Of a stretch of 64,000 bases of DNA, positions 7,996 to 16,584 are shown piece after piece; within the stretch, counting starts at the first letter, position 1; every line of letters begins with the position of its first letter. Source of the DNA: Burkholderiaceae bacterium (GTDB lineage Bacteria > Pseudomonadota > Gammaproteobacteria > Burkholderiales > Burkholderiaceae_E). The notes under the pieces were generated by a model. That model was not told the DNA's origin and ran no database searches. It saw only the letters and a list, made by a program, of their open reading frames with translations. The position numbers were made by a program, and so were the translations under genes. The DNA lies in NCBI GenBank assembly GCA_024235875.1, contig JACKLP010000001.1, forward strand, positions 310,001 through 374,000, read 5' to 3'.

Positions 7996-8685
7996 TCACG
8001 CGCATCGGTCGGTCGGGAACTCGCAACCGCGCGCCTTCAGGGCCGCATCGACCCAGCTCCGATCGATCGTTCCGTCGGCGATCGACTTCATCTGCACGAC
8101 CTCCGCATCCTGCTTCGCCTGCGTGCTCTTGAGCACGCCCTCGGCGACCGCGAGTGGTATCGCGAGCACCCCGTCGGCGTCGCCGACGACGATGTCGCCC
8201 GGCTCTATCACCATGCCATCGAGCGCGATGGGCACATTGATTTCGCCCGGGCCGTCCTTGTACGGTCCGCGATGGGTGACGCCCGCCGCGAAGGTCGGCA
8301 GATTCGTCGTCAGGAACGCGTCCCGATCGCGGATGGCGCCGTAGATCACGAAGCCGGCCACCCCACGTTTCACGGCCTGCGCGAGCATCAACTCGCCCAT
8401 CAGGGAGTTGGTCAGGTCACCACCGCCATCGACGACGATCACATCGCCAGGCACGGCCATGTCGATCGCCTTGTGCAGCATCAGGTTGTCTCCGGGCCGG
8501 GTGCGAACGGTCAACGCCACACCCGCCATGACCCCGGACGCATGCATCGGGCGCAACTGCGGCCCGGCAGCAGTCATGCGCCACATCGAGTCCGACACGT
8601 TGGCGACGGGCAGTTTGGCGAATGCATCGACCAGTGACTTCGGCGCCACCTGCTTGCGATTGAGAATCCTGAATCCGATCGTCAT
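7996..8685 (-). CDS. RraA-family aldolase/decarboxylase-like protein
   Basis: A 229-residue member of the RraA / 4-hydroxy-4-methyl-2-oxoglutarate aldolase family. Characteristic elements are PGDVIVVDGGGD (residues 79-90), GELM (97-100) and the Arg119-Asp120 pair in GAIRDRD, which bind the divalent metal and pyruvate enolate in the aldolases. The family also contains oxaloacetate decarboxylases and the RNase E inhibitor RraA, so the substrate is uncertain. The ATG at 8685 was chosen because a GGGGGATG element lies just upstream; an in-frame start at 8736 would add an unlikely leader. It is a typical singleton of catabolic regions. Confidence 0.85.
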   Translation of the reverse strand: MTIGFRILNRKQVAPKSLVDAFAKLPVANVSDSMWRMTAAGPQLRPMHASGVMAGVALTVRTRPGDNLMLHKAIDMAVPGDVIVVDGGGDLTNSLMGELMLAQAVKRGVAGFVIYGAIRDRDAFLTTNLPTFAAGVTHRGPYKDGPGEINVPIALDGMVIEPGDIVVGDADGVLAIPLAVAEGVLKSTQAKQDAEVVQMKSIADGTIDRSWVDAALKARGCEFPTDRCA

Positions 8686-8814
8686 GAACCATCCCCCGGT
8701 TGGTGAGCCACCGGCGGCCACCTCGGGCCGAACCATCCCGGCGCACCGGTGTCGAATCCAGCCGCGCGCAAGACCGCCGATATCTGATGGCCGGACGATA
8801 GCAGATCCGCGGGA

Positions 8815-9639
8815 TCAATCGGGCGCTGAAGCGGCCAATTCGGACGACAGACCAGCGCCCGAGACCAAGAGCCCCGCGTCGAGCCAGCCGCGCAGGTAGC
8901 CGGCCAGCCGCGCACCCGGGTCGTCATCGAGACGGATGCTCGCGATCTCGCCGATCTCGGCGAGGGCGCGCCCCGCGAGACAGGCGGCAAGCAGCGACGA
9001 CTCGGAGGAATCGACCGAACGCCACCGGGTCCTTCCGAGCGCACGCCAGACGAGCAAGTGATGCGCGAGCGGCTCGGGCGGCGAGGTCTGCGCCAGCCGA
9101 TCCACGCTCAGCGCTTGCCATAGGGGCTCGACCGCCCACGCCATGTCGAGCAGGCGAACCGCCGGATGTGCCGCGAACGAGAGGGACGGCCAGCGCTCGG
9201 GCGCAATCGAGACCAACGCGTCGGCCGCGACGGGGTTTCGATCGCCGGCATCGAAGGCGCAGCCCAGTGCCCATTCCATTCGCGCGAGATCCACCAGGGC
9301 CGGATGGGGCAGCAGCTCGGGCCTGCTCGCAAGATAGGCGGCCAACTCGTGGCCGAACCAGCGGATCGAAGGCTTGCGGGACGGCTTCGCGGCGATGTAC
9401 TCGGCCGCGATCTCGGCAAAGGCGTCGTCGCCGAGTACGCCATAGAGCACCGGATAATTCTCCTCGAGCGCGGCCGTCAGGCGTGCTCGAAACGCACCCC
9501 GGTAGACGTCGAGGCGCGGCGCGCCGCCCTGCGGCGTGACGCGCAGCAGGGCGGCCGCATCATGGGTGCCCGTCGTGTCGACGATCGCAGCCGCCAATCG
9601 TCGTTGCAGCTCGGCCAGGCCCGGGCCCCCTGCACTCAT
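8815..9639 (-). CDS. bufC: BufC/HvfC family partner protein (DUF2063) of a bufferin-type RiPP
   Basis: A 274-residue protein with the DUF2063 N-terminal helical domain (roughly residues 5-100: LDVYRGAFRARLTAALEENYPVLYGVLGDDAF). In MNIO-modified RiPP systems this protein partners the DUF692 enzyme and helps present the precursor peptide. Its ATG overlaps the stop of bufB (ATGA, 9636-9639), so enzyme and partner are translationally coupled. No membrane segment is seen; it probably acts in the cytosol before export of the product. The family assignment rests on sequence pattern and on the bufB and bufA neighbours. Confidence 0.85.
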   Translation of the reverse strand: MSAGGPGLAELQRRLAAAIVDTTGTHDAAALLRVTPQGGAPRLDVYRGAFRARLTAALEENYPVLYGVLGDDAFAEIAAEYIAAKPSRKPSIRWFGHELAAYLASRPELLPHPALVDLARMEWALGCAFDAGDRNPVAADALVSIAPERWPSLSFAAHPAVRLLDMAWAVEPLWQALSVDRLAQTSPPEPLAHHLLVWRALGRTRWRSVDSSESSLLAACLAGRALAEIGEIASIRLDDDPGARLAGYLRGWLDAGLLVSGAGLSSELAASAPD

Positions 9640-10475
9640 GCGGCCGCCGGCAGGACGACGACCGATTCGGCAACGGTCCTGACTCGATCCAGCTCCAAGA
9701 GCAGATCGGGCAACGGCGGAATGTGATCGTCGCGCTCGATCATGGTCGGAATCCGGCCAAGGCGCTCGATCGCGTAGGCGTACAGCGCGAATACCTCATC
9801 GCAGACCGGATGATCATGGGTGTCGATCAGGTAGTCGCCGTGATCCTCGTGCCCGGCCAGGTGGATCTGTCTGACCCGCGCGCCGGGCATCGCGTCGATG
9901 TAGCGCCGCGGGTCGAAGCCATGGTTCCGGGCACTGACGTAGACATTGTTGACGTCCAGCAAGAGCCAGCAGTCCGCACGGCGAGCCAGCTCCGCCACGA
10001 ACTCCCATTCCGGCATCTCGTCCGCGGTGAATCCGACATAGGTCGACGCGTTCTCGAGCGCGATTCGATGCCCGAGAAAGTCCTGCACGAATTGCACGCG
10101 CCGCACCATGTGCTCGAGGGCTTCTGGCGTATGGGGCATCGGCAGCAGGTCATGAAGGTTCGCGTGGTCGACCCCGGTCCAGCAAATGTGGTCCGACACC
10201 CACGCGGGCTCGACGCGGGCGATCAACCCACGCAGCTCGCGCAGGTAGTCCACGTCCGGCGGATCCACGCTGCCCGGCGATAGTGACACGCCATGCATCA
10301 CCATCGGATAGTCTCGACGTATCGCATCGAGATGCTCGAGTGGCTTGCCGCCCGGAACCATGTAGTTCTCGGAGATGATCTCGAGCCAGTCGACGGCCTG
10401 CCGCTCGCCTCGGAATGCCAGGTAGTGGTCCGGCCTCAGGCCCAGGCCGAAGCCCTCGATCGCGTTCATCGCCAT
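9636..10475 (-). CDS. bufB: MNIO (DUF692) multinuclear non-heme iron oxidative enzyme, BufB
   Basis: A 279-residue TIM-barrel protein of the DUF692/MNIO family, which uses clustered iron ions to oxidise cysteine residues of a RiPP precursor. Expected metal ligands are visible: Glu36 in EIISENY, His61 in MHGVSLS, Asp95-His96 in SDHICW, Glu141 in ENAST, Asp174 in LLLDVNN, and His205 and His209 in HLAGHEDHG. I chose the ATG at 10475 because GGAG lies five bases upstream; ATGs at 10469 and 10484 are also possible. The gene follows the six-cysteine precursor bufA after 58 bases and overlaps bufC. Predicted substrate: BufA cysteines. The chemistry is inferred from characterised relatives. Confidence 0.88.
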   Translation of the reverse strand: MAMNAIEGFGLGLRPDHYLAFRGERQAVDWLEIISENYMVPGGKPLEHLDAIRRDYPMVMHGVSLSPGSVDPPDVDYLRELRGLIARVEPAWVSDHICWTGVDHANLHDLLPMPHTPEALEHMVRRVQFVQDFLGHRIALENASTYVGFTADEMPEWEFVAELARRADCWLLLDVNNVYVSARNHGFDPRRYIDAMPGARVRQIHLAGHEDHGDYLIDTHDHPVCDEVFALYAYAIERLGRIPTMIERDDHIPPLPDLLLELDRVRTVAESVVVLPAAA

Positions 10476-10490
10476 GCACTCCATGCGCGA

Positions 10491-10513
10491 CCGGTGCCAC
10501 CCGCGGGCACCGG
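10491..10513 (-). other. Intercistronic RNA hairpin between bufA and bufB
   Basis: CCGGTGCC (10491-10498) and GGCACCGG (10506-10513) form a perfect 8-bp stem with a 7-base loop. It lies in the 58-base gap between the bufA stop and the bufB start. No T-tract follows on the minus strand, so it does not look like an intrinsic terminator. It could stabilise the bufA 3' end or lower bufB translation, giving more precursor than enzyme. That role is inference. Confidence 0.55.
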
Positions 10514-10533
10514 CGCGATGATGGTAGTCCGAC

Positions 10534-10791
10534 CTAGCCGACAACCTTGCCCTTGGCGTCGGTGCATTCCTTGGCGCTGGCCTTCTTGACCCAGCCCTGG
10601 CCCTTGCAGGCGTTCATGCCCTTGCATTCGTTCTTGGCGGTCTTGCACTCGGAATGCCCCTTGCAGCTGTTGACGCCTGCGCACTTGACCATGGGTGCGT
10701 CGGCGGCCTGCGCAACCGTGGCGGTAGCGCCCAGCGAGAACATCGCGGCAGCGGCGGAGGCAATGGCGATGCCTGTCTTGATCTGACTCAT
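10534..10791 (-). CDS. bufA: Bufferin-type RiPP precursor BufA1-like (DUF2282-like)
   Basis: An 85-residue secreted peptide. Residues 1-29 or 30 form a signal peptide (hydrophobic IAIASAAAAMF, cleavage near VAQAA). The mature part has six cysteines at 37, 43, 49, 56, 62 and 76, many in a repeated CKG setting (NSCKG, NECKG, NACKGQG). This matches bufferin precursors, in which an MNIO enzyme converts core cysteines and the product is exported to bind copper. The bufB and bufC genes directly downstream support this. The ATG at 10791 has GGAGA about nine bases upstream. No DoxX-type bufD gene follows. Copper sequestration is known for characterised relatives and inferred here. Confidence 0.88.
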   Translation of the reverse strand: MSQIKTGIAIASAAAAMFSLGATATVAQAADAPMVKCAGVNSCKGHSECKTAKNECKGMNACKGQGWVKKASAKECTDAKGKVVG

Positions 10792-11090
10792 GTGTGTAGG
10801 TCTCCGGTGAGTTCTATGACAACCAATCCACGCTCTGGGGCCTGCCCTGCAGGCTCGTCGACCGTGTTGGTACCCGTTTGGTAGTCGTGATGGGGCCGGC
10901 CCTTACAGCATTGCATCGGGGAGTCGTTCTCGACGCGAGACGACGGCACAGGCATCCAGTCCCACGATCCGGCGGCCCTCGCGGGTTCGAACATTGGTGC
11001 ATGATCGACGCCATCCGTGACACGATCGCGAGTCATCGGCTGTTCATCCCCGAGTGCGACACTCGTGGCCACCACCCAAGGGACATTTCG
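10792..11090. other. Divergent intergenic region between bufA and the Pat-like gene
   Basis: About 300 bases without a credible gene. It holds the bufA ribosome binding site and the short direct repeat described separately. I found no strong sigma70 promoter pair for bufA. A GTAAGG element near 10905-10910 on the minus strand is only loosely like an ECF-sigma -35 box and its spacing to a CGAC is wrong. The Pat-like start at 11091 is preceded by AAGGGA. Confidence 0.5.
10867..10883. promoter_or_regulatory. Direct repeat TTGGTA-N5-TTGGTA upstream of bufA
   Basis: TTGGTA occurs at 10867-10872 and again at 10878-10883, exactly 11 bases apart, so on the same face of the helix. It lies 76-92 bases upstream of the bufA ATG. 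The geometry is that of operators for OmpR-type response regulators, which include copper-sensing regulators, but the half-site sequence is not one I recognise. A 6-bp repeat can arise by chance. Confidence 0.35.
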
Positions 11091-13772
11091 ATGGATCGCA
11101 ACCCGCTGTTCGGACTCTTCAATCCACGCTCGGTTGCCGTGTTCGGTGCCTCGCCCCGACCGGGAAGCGTCGGCGCCCGCGTCCTGGCCAACATGCAGCG
11201 CGCGGGGTTCGAGGGCGATCTGATCGCGATCAATCCGAAACACCGCGTGGTGGGCGACATCGCGTGCCATCCGACGCTGGCCGCCGCCGGCAAGCCGATC
11301 GACCTCGCCGTCATTGCCACGCCGGCCGCAACCGTCCCCGGGATCATCCAGCAGTGCGGCGACTCCGGCACCCGAAACGCGATCGTCCTGTCCGCCGGCT
11401 TCGGCGAAGGCGGCGGAGCCGGAGCCGAGCTGGCCTCGGCGCTGGCGCTGGCGGCCAGGCGGGCAGCCGTGCGCGTGCTCGGCCCGAATTGCGTTGGCAT
11501 GGTGCGGCCGTGGCTGGGAATGGACACGACCTTCCTGCGGGCCGAGACGCCTCGCGGACGTCTGGCGCTCGTGTCCCAATCGGGCGCACTCGTTTCCGCG
11601 ATCGCGGACTGAGCCGGTCCGCATCACCTTGGCTTTTCCGCCCTGATCTCACTGGGCAACTCGCTCGACATCGATTTCGGCGACGTGCTCCAGGTGCTGG
11701 CCGACGATCCGCAGACCACGGCCATCCTCCTCTATGTCGAAGGCGTGCGCGAGGCGCAGGCCTTCATTTCGGCGCTTCGCCATGCGGCGCGAATGAAGCC
11801 GGTGATCGTCCTGAAGGCGGGCCGTCACACCGACAGTTCTTTGGCCGCGCACACGCACACCGGCGCATTGATGGGCAATGACGAGGTCTTCGACGCGGCG
11901 CTGACTCGAACAGGCGCCGTGCGCGCCCACAGCTTCGGCCAGTTGTTCGCCGCCGCGGAGATTCTCTCGCCAGGCCTGCGGGCCCGCGGCTCGCGCCTGG
12001 CGGTCATCACCAACGGCGGGGGTGCCGGCGTGCTGGCCGCCGATCGTGCCGGCGATCTCGACCTGCACCTGAACCCGCCTTCCCCTCAGACGCTGGCGAC
12101 GCTCGACGCGGTTCTGCCGGCATACTGGTCGCGGGCCAATCCCATGGACATTCTCGGCGACGCGCCGCCAGAGCACTTCGGACAGGCCACGGCCGCGGCA
12201 TTGGCCGATCCGGCCTTCGACGGCGTCCTGGTCATGCTGACGCCGCAAGCGATGACCGAGCCGACCGCGGTCGCAGGCGCCGTGATCGATGCGATTCCCG
12301 AGAAGAACCACAAGCCGGTGCTGGCCTGCTGGATGGGCGAGAGCGCGGTCGCGGAAGGCCGACAACTTCTGTCGTCACGCCAGATCCCCGACTTCCACGC
12401 GCCCGAGCTCGCGGTCGAGGCCTTCAGCTACCTCGCGCAGCATCATCACAACCGACAGCTCGCGCTCGAAGTCCCGGGCCCCCTGCACGATGATTCGCCG
12501 CCCGACCTGGACGGCGCGCGAATGATCATCGACGCAGCGCTCGCGGATGGCCGATCGATGCTATCCGACCTGGAATCCAAGGCCGTGCTGCGCGCATTTC
12601 ACATCCCGATCAACATCACGATCGAGGCGCGGACGGTGGCCGAGGCCCTGGTCGCGGCCGAGACCGTCGGCTATCCCGTGGCGATCAAGATCCACTCGCC
12701 GCATATCGTGCACAAATCGGATGTCGGGGGTGTCCGACTCGGCGTGCCCTCGGCCGCCGATGTCAGGCAGGCCTTCGGCCAGATCGTCGGTGCCGCCGCC
12801 GCGGCACGCCCTGAGGCCCGGATCAAGGGCGTGACCGTCGAGGCCATGGCCCGCATCGAGAACGGTCGCGAACTGGTCGTCGGCGTGAGCCGCGATCCGG
12901 TGTTCGGACCGGTGATTCTTTTCGGCGCCGGCGGCACCATGGTCGAGGTCCTTCGCGACAGCGCGGTAGCGCTGCCGCCGCTGAACGCCGTCCTCGCCAA
13001 CCGACTGATCGATCGCACCCGCGTCGCCCGACTCCTGGCGGCATTCCGTGAGCGCCCGCCGGTCGACCGGGAGGCCGTCATCGGCGTGCTGCTGAAGATC
13101 TCGGACATGGTCTGCGAACTGCCGCAGATCACGGCGCTCGACATCAATCCGCTGATCGCGGGCCCCGGCGGCGTGCTGGCGGTCGATGCCCGAATCGAGA
13201 TCGCTCGTCCGGCCGCCCGCAACGGTCCCTACGACCACGTCGCGATCCACCCCTACCCTCGTCACTTGGTCCGCCATGAGCATCTCTCGGACGGGACGCC
13301 GCTGACGATCCGACCGATACGTCCCGAAGACGCCCAGTCCGAGGCCACGTTCGTCAGGGAACTGTCGCCCGGCGCGAAGCGATTTCGCTTCCACGGCACC
13401 ATCAACGAACTCACGCCCGAGATGCTCGTGCGCTTCACCCAGATCGACTACCGGCGCGAGATGGCCATGGTGGCGGTCACGACCGAGGCCGGTCTGCCTG
13501 TTCAGCACGGTGTCGCCCGCTACGTGATCAACCCGGATAATCGAAGTTGCGAGTTCGCGATCGTCGTATCCGACCGCCTTCAGCGCCAGGGACTCGGTAC
13601 TCGCCTGATGAAATCACTGATGGACGCCGCTCGTGAGCACGGCCTCGCGCGCATGGAGGGCGTGGTCCTGCGAGAAAATGAACCGATGCTGCAACTGATG
13701 CGCGAACTTGGATTCACCATGTCGCCCGTACCCGAGGATCGCGAGCAGGTGATAGTCGAGTCCTGGCTCTGA
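11091..13772 (+). pseudogene. Pat-like acyl-CoA synthetase (ADP-forming)/GNAT protein lysine acetyltransferase, interrupted by in-frame TGA
   Basis: An 894-codon reading frame, the size of PatZ/Pat acetyltransferases, broken only by TGA at 11610-11612 (codon 174). The reading continues in the same frame after it: before the TGA the text ends QSGALVSAIAD, and after it reads AGPHHLGFSALISLGNS, where relatives have Asp-Trp-Ala. A single TGG to TGA change explains it. Domains are CoA-binding (about 5-130), succinyl-CoA-ligase-like (150-460, with HTGAL resembling the phosphohistidine loop), ATP-grasp (about 490-700) and GNAT (about 740-890, with RQGLGTRL). Intact homologues acetylate the Acs active-site lysine. 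The start ATG has AAGGGA upstream. An intact gene with a base-call error is the main alternative. Confidence 0.8.
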
Positions 13773-13826
13773 GGATTGGCGAGGCAGCCGGAACATGGAA
13801 CGGAATCACGACGGGAATTGGCGCCG

Positions 13827-14744
13827 ATGCTGGGCTACCTGACCCACGACGACTGCCGGGGACACGACCCGGGCCCGATTCATCCCGAGGCGGCGATCCG
13901 GCTCGCGGCGATCGAGGACCATCTGATCGCCTCGGGACTCGCGACGGTGCTCGTGCACCATGAAGCACCACTGGTCGCGCGCGAGCAGCTTGAGCGAGTG
14001 CACGCCCCCGCCTACATCGATCACGTGTTCCAGAGCGCACCCGAGAACGGTCGAGTCGCGCTGGACGGTGACACGATCATGTCGCCAATGACGCTTGCGG
14101 CGGCGCGACGTGCCGCCGGGGCAGGCCCCCGAGCCGTCGACCTGATCATGGATGGCCGGTTGTCGGCCGCGTTCTGCGCGGTACGCCCACCCGGTCACCA
14201 TGCCACCCGCGACCAGGCGATGGGCTTTTGCATCTTCAACAACGTCGCGGTCGCCGCCGCGCATGCATTGGCCGCGCACGGGGTCGCCAGGGTCGCCATC
14301 CTGGACTTCGACGTCCACCATGGCAACGGCACCGAGGACATCTTCAGGGGCGACGAGCGGGTATTGATGTGCTCGTCCTTCCAGCATCCGTTCTATCCGC
14401 ACAGTGGCTACGACGGCACCACACCCAATCTCGTGGCCGTGCCCTTGCCGGCCGGCACCGATGGTGAATCGTTTCGTGCGTCGATCAGTGCGAGCTGGTT
14501 GCCCGCGCTCGAGCGCTTCGCGCCCGAGTTCGTGCTGGTATCGGCGGGCTTCGACGGCCACGCGAACGATGACATGTCCGACGTCCGGCTGGTCGACGCC
14601 GACTTCCATTGGATTACGGAAACCATCATGGACGTGGCAAGTCGCCATGCCGGCGGACGCGTCGTGTCCATGCTCGAAGGTGGCTACGAGCCCGATGTGC
14701 TCGCGCGCAGTGTCGTCGCGCACCTCAAGGCGATGCTCGGCTGA
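13827..14744 (+). CDS. Histone-deacetylase-family protein (class II-like, AcuC/acetylpolyamine amidohydrolase type)
   Basis: A 305-residue zinc-dependent deacetylase. The active site is complete: RPPGHHA with His124-His125, DFDVHHGNGT with zinc ligands Asp162 and His164, Asp243 in SAGFDGH, and the C-terminal LEGGY. Bacterial members deacetylate acetyl-lysine on proteins such as acetyl-CoA synthetase, or acetylated polyamines. The start at 13827 (MLGYLTHDDC) fits family length. It follows the Pat-like acetyltransferase gene by 54 bases on the same strand, so a writer/eraser pair for lysine acylation is the natural reading. The likely target Acs is encoded about 5 kb away. Cytosolic; no signal peptide. 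Confidence 0.88.
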   Translation: MLGYLTHDDCRGHDPGPIHPEAAIRLAAIEDHLIASGLATVLVHHEAPLVAREQLERVHAPAYIDHVFQSAPENGRVALDGDTIMSPMTLAAARRAAGAGPRAVDLIMDGRLSAAFCAVRPPGHHATRDQAMGFCIFNNVAVAAAHALAAHGVARVAILDFDVHHGNGTEDIFRGDERVLMCSSFQHPFYPHSGYDGTTPNLVAVPLPAGTDGESFRASISASWLPALERFAPEFVLVSAGFDGHANDDMSDVRLVDADFHWITETIMDVASRHAGGRVVSMLEGGYEPDVLARSVVAHLKAMLG

Positions 14745-15057
14745 GGCAGTCTCGCGACGCGGCGTGCTCGCTATCGAGTCTCGCCGGAATCGAACGTGAC
14801 GTCGCGCTCGTCGCCTTCTGGTTCGCTCTAGCCGCACGCGACTTGTTGCTCGCCGATCCGGCCAGCGCCAACGCCGCGTTCGCCTTCCATCGAGAAAGCG
14901 CATCAGAGGCATCTGGTGGCGCGCCGGACCCTGGCCGGACGCGAGAACGTGCCCAGATATCCGTTGATGCCGGTCAACGATGCCGGCTGCCGGCCGCCTA
15001 GCATGAACTTGCAGCGGCTGTGCGCAGTGCGCTGTCCAAACCGGTAGGAGCTTGATC
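14745..15057. other. Intergenic region, no gene recognised
   Basis: About 310 bases between the deacetylase and the lipoprotein gene. Open frames through it have no recognisable protein features. TAGGAG at the right end is the ribosome binding site of the lipoprotein gene. I saw no clear promoter, terminator or repeat. Confidence 0.5.
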
Positions 15058-16314
15058 ATGCAAGGCAGGACCCATCGTATTCGCGGAATCGCGTGGAGTT
15101 CAATCGCAGGGCTGGCCCTCGCGGGTTGTCAGACGCTCGCGCCGACGCCCAAGACAGTCGAAGGCACCGGCGATCCAGCGAAGGACGTACCCGCCCTTCA
15201 GGCTGCGGTCGACACTGGAGGACCGGTCGTCTTGCGAGGAACGTTCGACTTCGGCGAACGCGGACAAGTTATTCTGCGACGAGACGTCGATATCTCCGGC
15301 CTCGAGGGTGCCACGATCCGGGGCGGTTTCCTCGCCTTCTCCAGCCCGGTGCCCGACGTGCTTCCGCCGGTGAACCCGGGGCCCAGGATCGCGATCCGGA
15401 ACTTGTCCTTCACGGGCACGCTATGGGCACCGATCAACATCGGCTACGCATCCGGGCTCGTCGTGACTGGAATCCGCGTCTCGGCTCTTCGTCCCTCACC
15501 GGCGCCCATCCCCGGCATTGCCGGCGGGCAGATGCAGGCCGGCGTTCTATTCGGCATGGCCTGGGCGCAGAAGGATGTACGCACACGCCGATATTCGCCC
15601 GGAGTGTTCACGGGAGCGGTACGCATCGAGCGAAACGAGATCGATGTGCAGGTCGCGCGACCCGCGACTACGCTCGGGTACGGCATCTTCGGTCAGTGGA
15701 CGGACGGAGTCGACGCCATCATCGCCGACAACCGAATCAGAGGCGCCTCGCGAACCGCATTCGAGGTCATCGACCACTACAGGGACAAGGACGGTCGCGG
15801 TCGTATCGTCGTCCGGCGCAACCGACTGGCCACGGCCAACGCGGGAATTCCGTTTCCTGGCAAACAGACGCCCAATGGCATCCTGGTCGGCTATTTCTCC
15901 GACCGCAAGGCCGCGCTGGATCCCAAGCGCGCGGTGAAAATGGACGTGGTGGATAACGTCGTCGAAACCAGCGGTGCCAACTCCATGGGTATTGCCGTGC
16001 TGGCCAACGACGTCTCCGTGAAAGGCAATACCGTCACCGTCCGCGGCAAACAGTCCCTCGCCATCATGGTGGCGGGATCGGGCGGAAAGGTCGAGGGCAA
16101 CGAACTACGCGGCACAGGAGGTGTAGGCTTGGTGGTCGCGCCATTTGACGTTCTTGCCGGCAGCCATAACCGGGTGAACGGCAACGACTTCTCCCGTCTG
16201 GAAGTCGGGGGACCACAGATCCTTCTTGGAAAGGGTTCTAGCGACAACGTCTGCGAGCAGAACAAGGCCGTCGCCAAGGTCGCCGATCAGGGATTGAACA
16301 ACCACTGCCGGTGA
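15058..16314 (+). CDS. Right-handed beta-helix lipoprotein
   Basis: A 418-residue predicted lipoprotein. The N-terminus has a basic segment, a short hydrophobic stretch and the lipobox LAGC with Cys24 as the lipidated residue, so it should be anchored in the outer or inner membrane facing the periplasm. The rest consists of repeating short beta rungs rich in N, G and V (for example VRIERNEIDV, ADNRIRGASR, VVRRNRLATA, VSVKGNTVTV, KVEGNELRGT) typical of parallel beta-helix proteins such as pectate lyase-like or carbohydrate-binding proteins. No catalytic signature was identified. ATG at 15058 has TAGGAG nine bases upstream; a TTG at 15052 is also in frame. Function unknown; polysaccharide binding or cleavage is possible. 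Confidence 0.8.
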   Translation: MQGRTHRIRGIAWSSIAGLALAGCQTLAPTPKTVEGTGDPAKDVPALQAAVDTGGPVVLRGTFDFGERGQVILRRDVDISGLEGATIRGGFLAFSSPVPDVLPPVNPGPRIAIRNLSFTGTLWAPINIGYASGLVVTGIRVSALRPSPAPIPGIAGGQMQAGVLFGMAWAQKDVRTRRYSPGVFTGAVRIERNEIDVQVARPATTLGYGIFGQWTDGVDAIIADNRIRGASRTAFEVIDHYRDKDGRGRIVVRRNRLATANAGIPFPGKQTPNGILVGYFSDRKAALDPKRAVKMDVVDNVVETSGANSMGIAVLANDVSVKGNTVTVRGKQSLAIMVAGSGGKVEGNELRGTGGVGLVVAPFDVLAGSHNRVNGNDFSRLEVGGPQILLGKGSSDNVCEQNKAVAKVADQGLNNHCR

Positions 16315-16428
16315 GGCCGCGGCCGCCCCGGCGCAGCAGGGGCACCGGCTTCGCGAGCGGCGGGGCCGGTGCGACGCCATTCACCCCGTCCCCGACTCAG
16401 GAGGAAAAACGCCTGCGCCAGAAGAAGA

Positions 16429-16449
16429 AAGCCGCTGGATCAGCGGCTT
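16429..16449 (-). terminator. Intrinsic terminator downstream of tRNA-Ser
   Basis: A perfect 9-bp stem, AAGCCGCTG paired with CAGCGGCTT around a 3-base loop. On the minus strand it is followed by TTCTTCTTCT. It lies 13 bases beyond the tRNA 3' end, in the right orientation. Confidence 0.8.
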
Positions 16450-16461
16450 GTCAGGGTGTTC

Positions 16462-16553
16462 TGGCGGAGAGAGGGGGATTCGAACCCCCGTCAGGGTTTG
16501 CGCCCTGAACACGCTTTCCAGGCGTGCGATTTAAACCACTCATCCATCTCTCC
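16462..16553 (-). tRNA. tRNA-Ser (GGA)
   Basis: A 92-base class II tRNA with encoded CCA. The acceptor stem is GGAGAGA paired with TCTCTCC. The anticodon loop contains GGA between CCT and AAG. The long variable arm pairs GTTCAGGGC with the CCCTGAC side, and the T arm is GGGGGTTCGAATCCCCC. The anticodon reads UCC and UCU codons. A terminator follows. Confidence 0.97.
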
Positions 16554-16584
16554 GAGGCACGCGATTCTATCAAACCCGGCGCCC

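Noticed and set aside
10534..10791. bufA as a metallothionein or ferredoxin-like peptide
   Set aside because: It has a signal peptide and is followed by the MNIO and DUF2063 genes, which fit a RiPP precursor better.
11610..11612. The TGA as a selenocysteine codon or as reassigned Trp
   Set aside because: Relatives have Trp, not Cys, at this position, no selenocysteine element is apparent, and TGA is the normal stop of many other genes here. RF2, which reads UGA, is encoded in the window.
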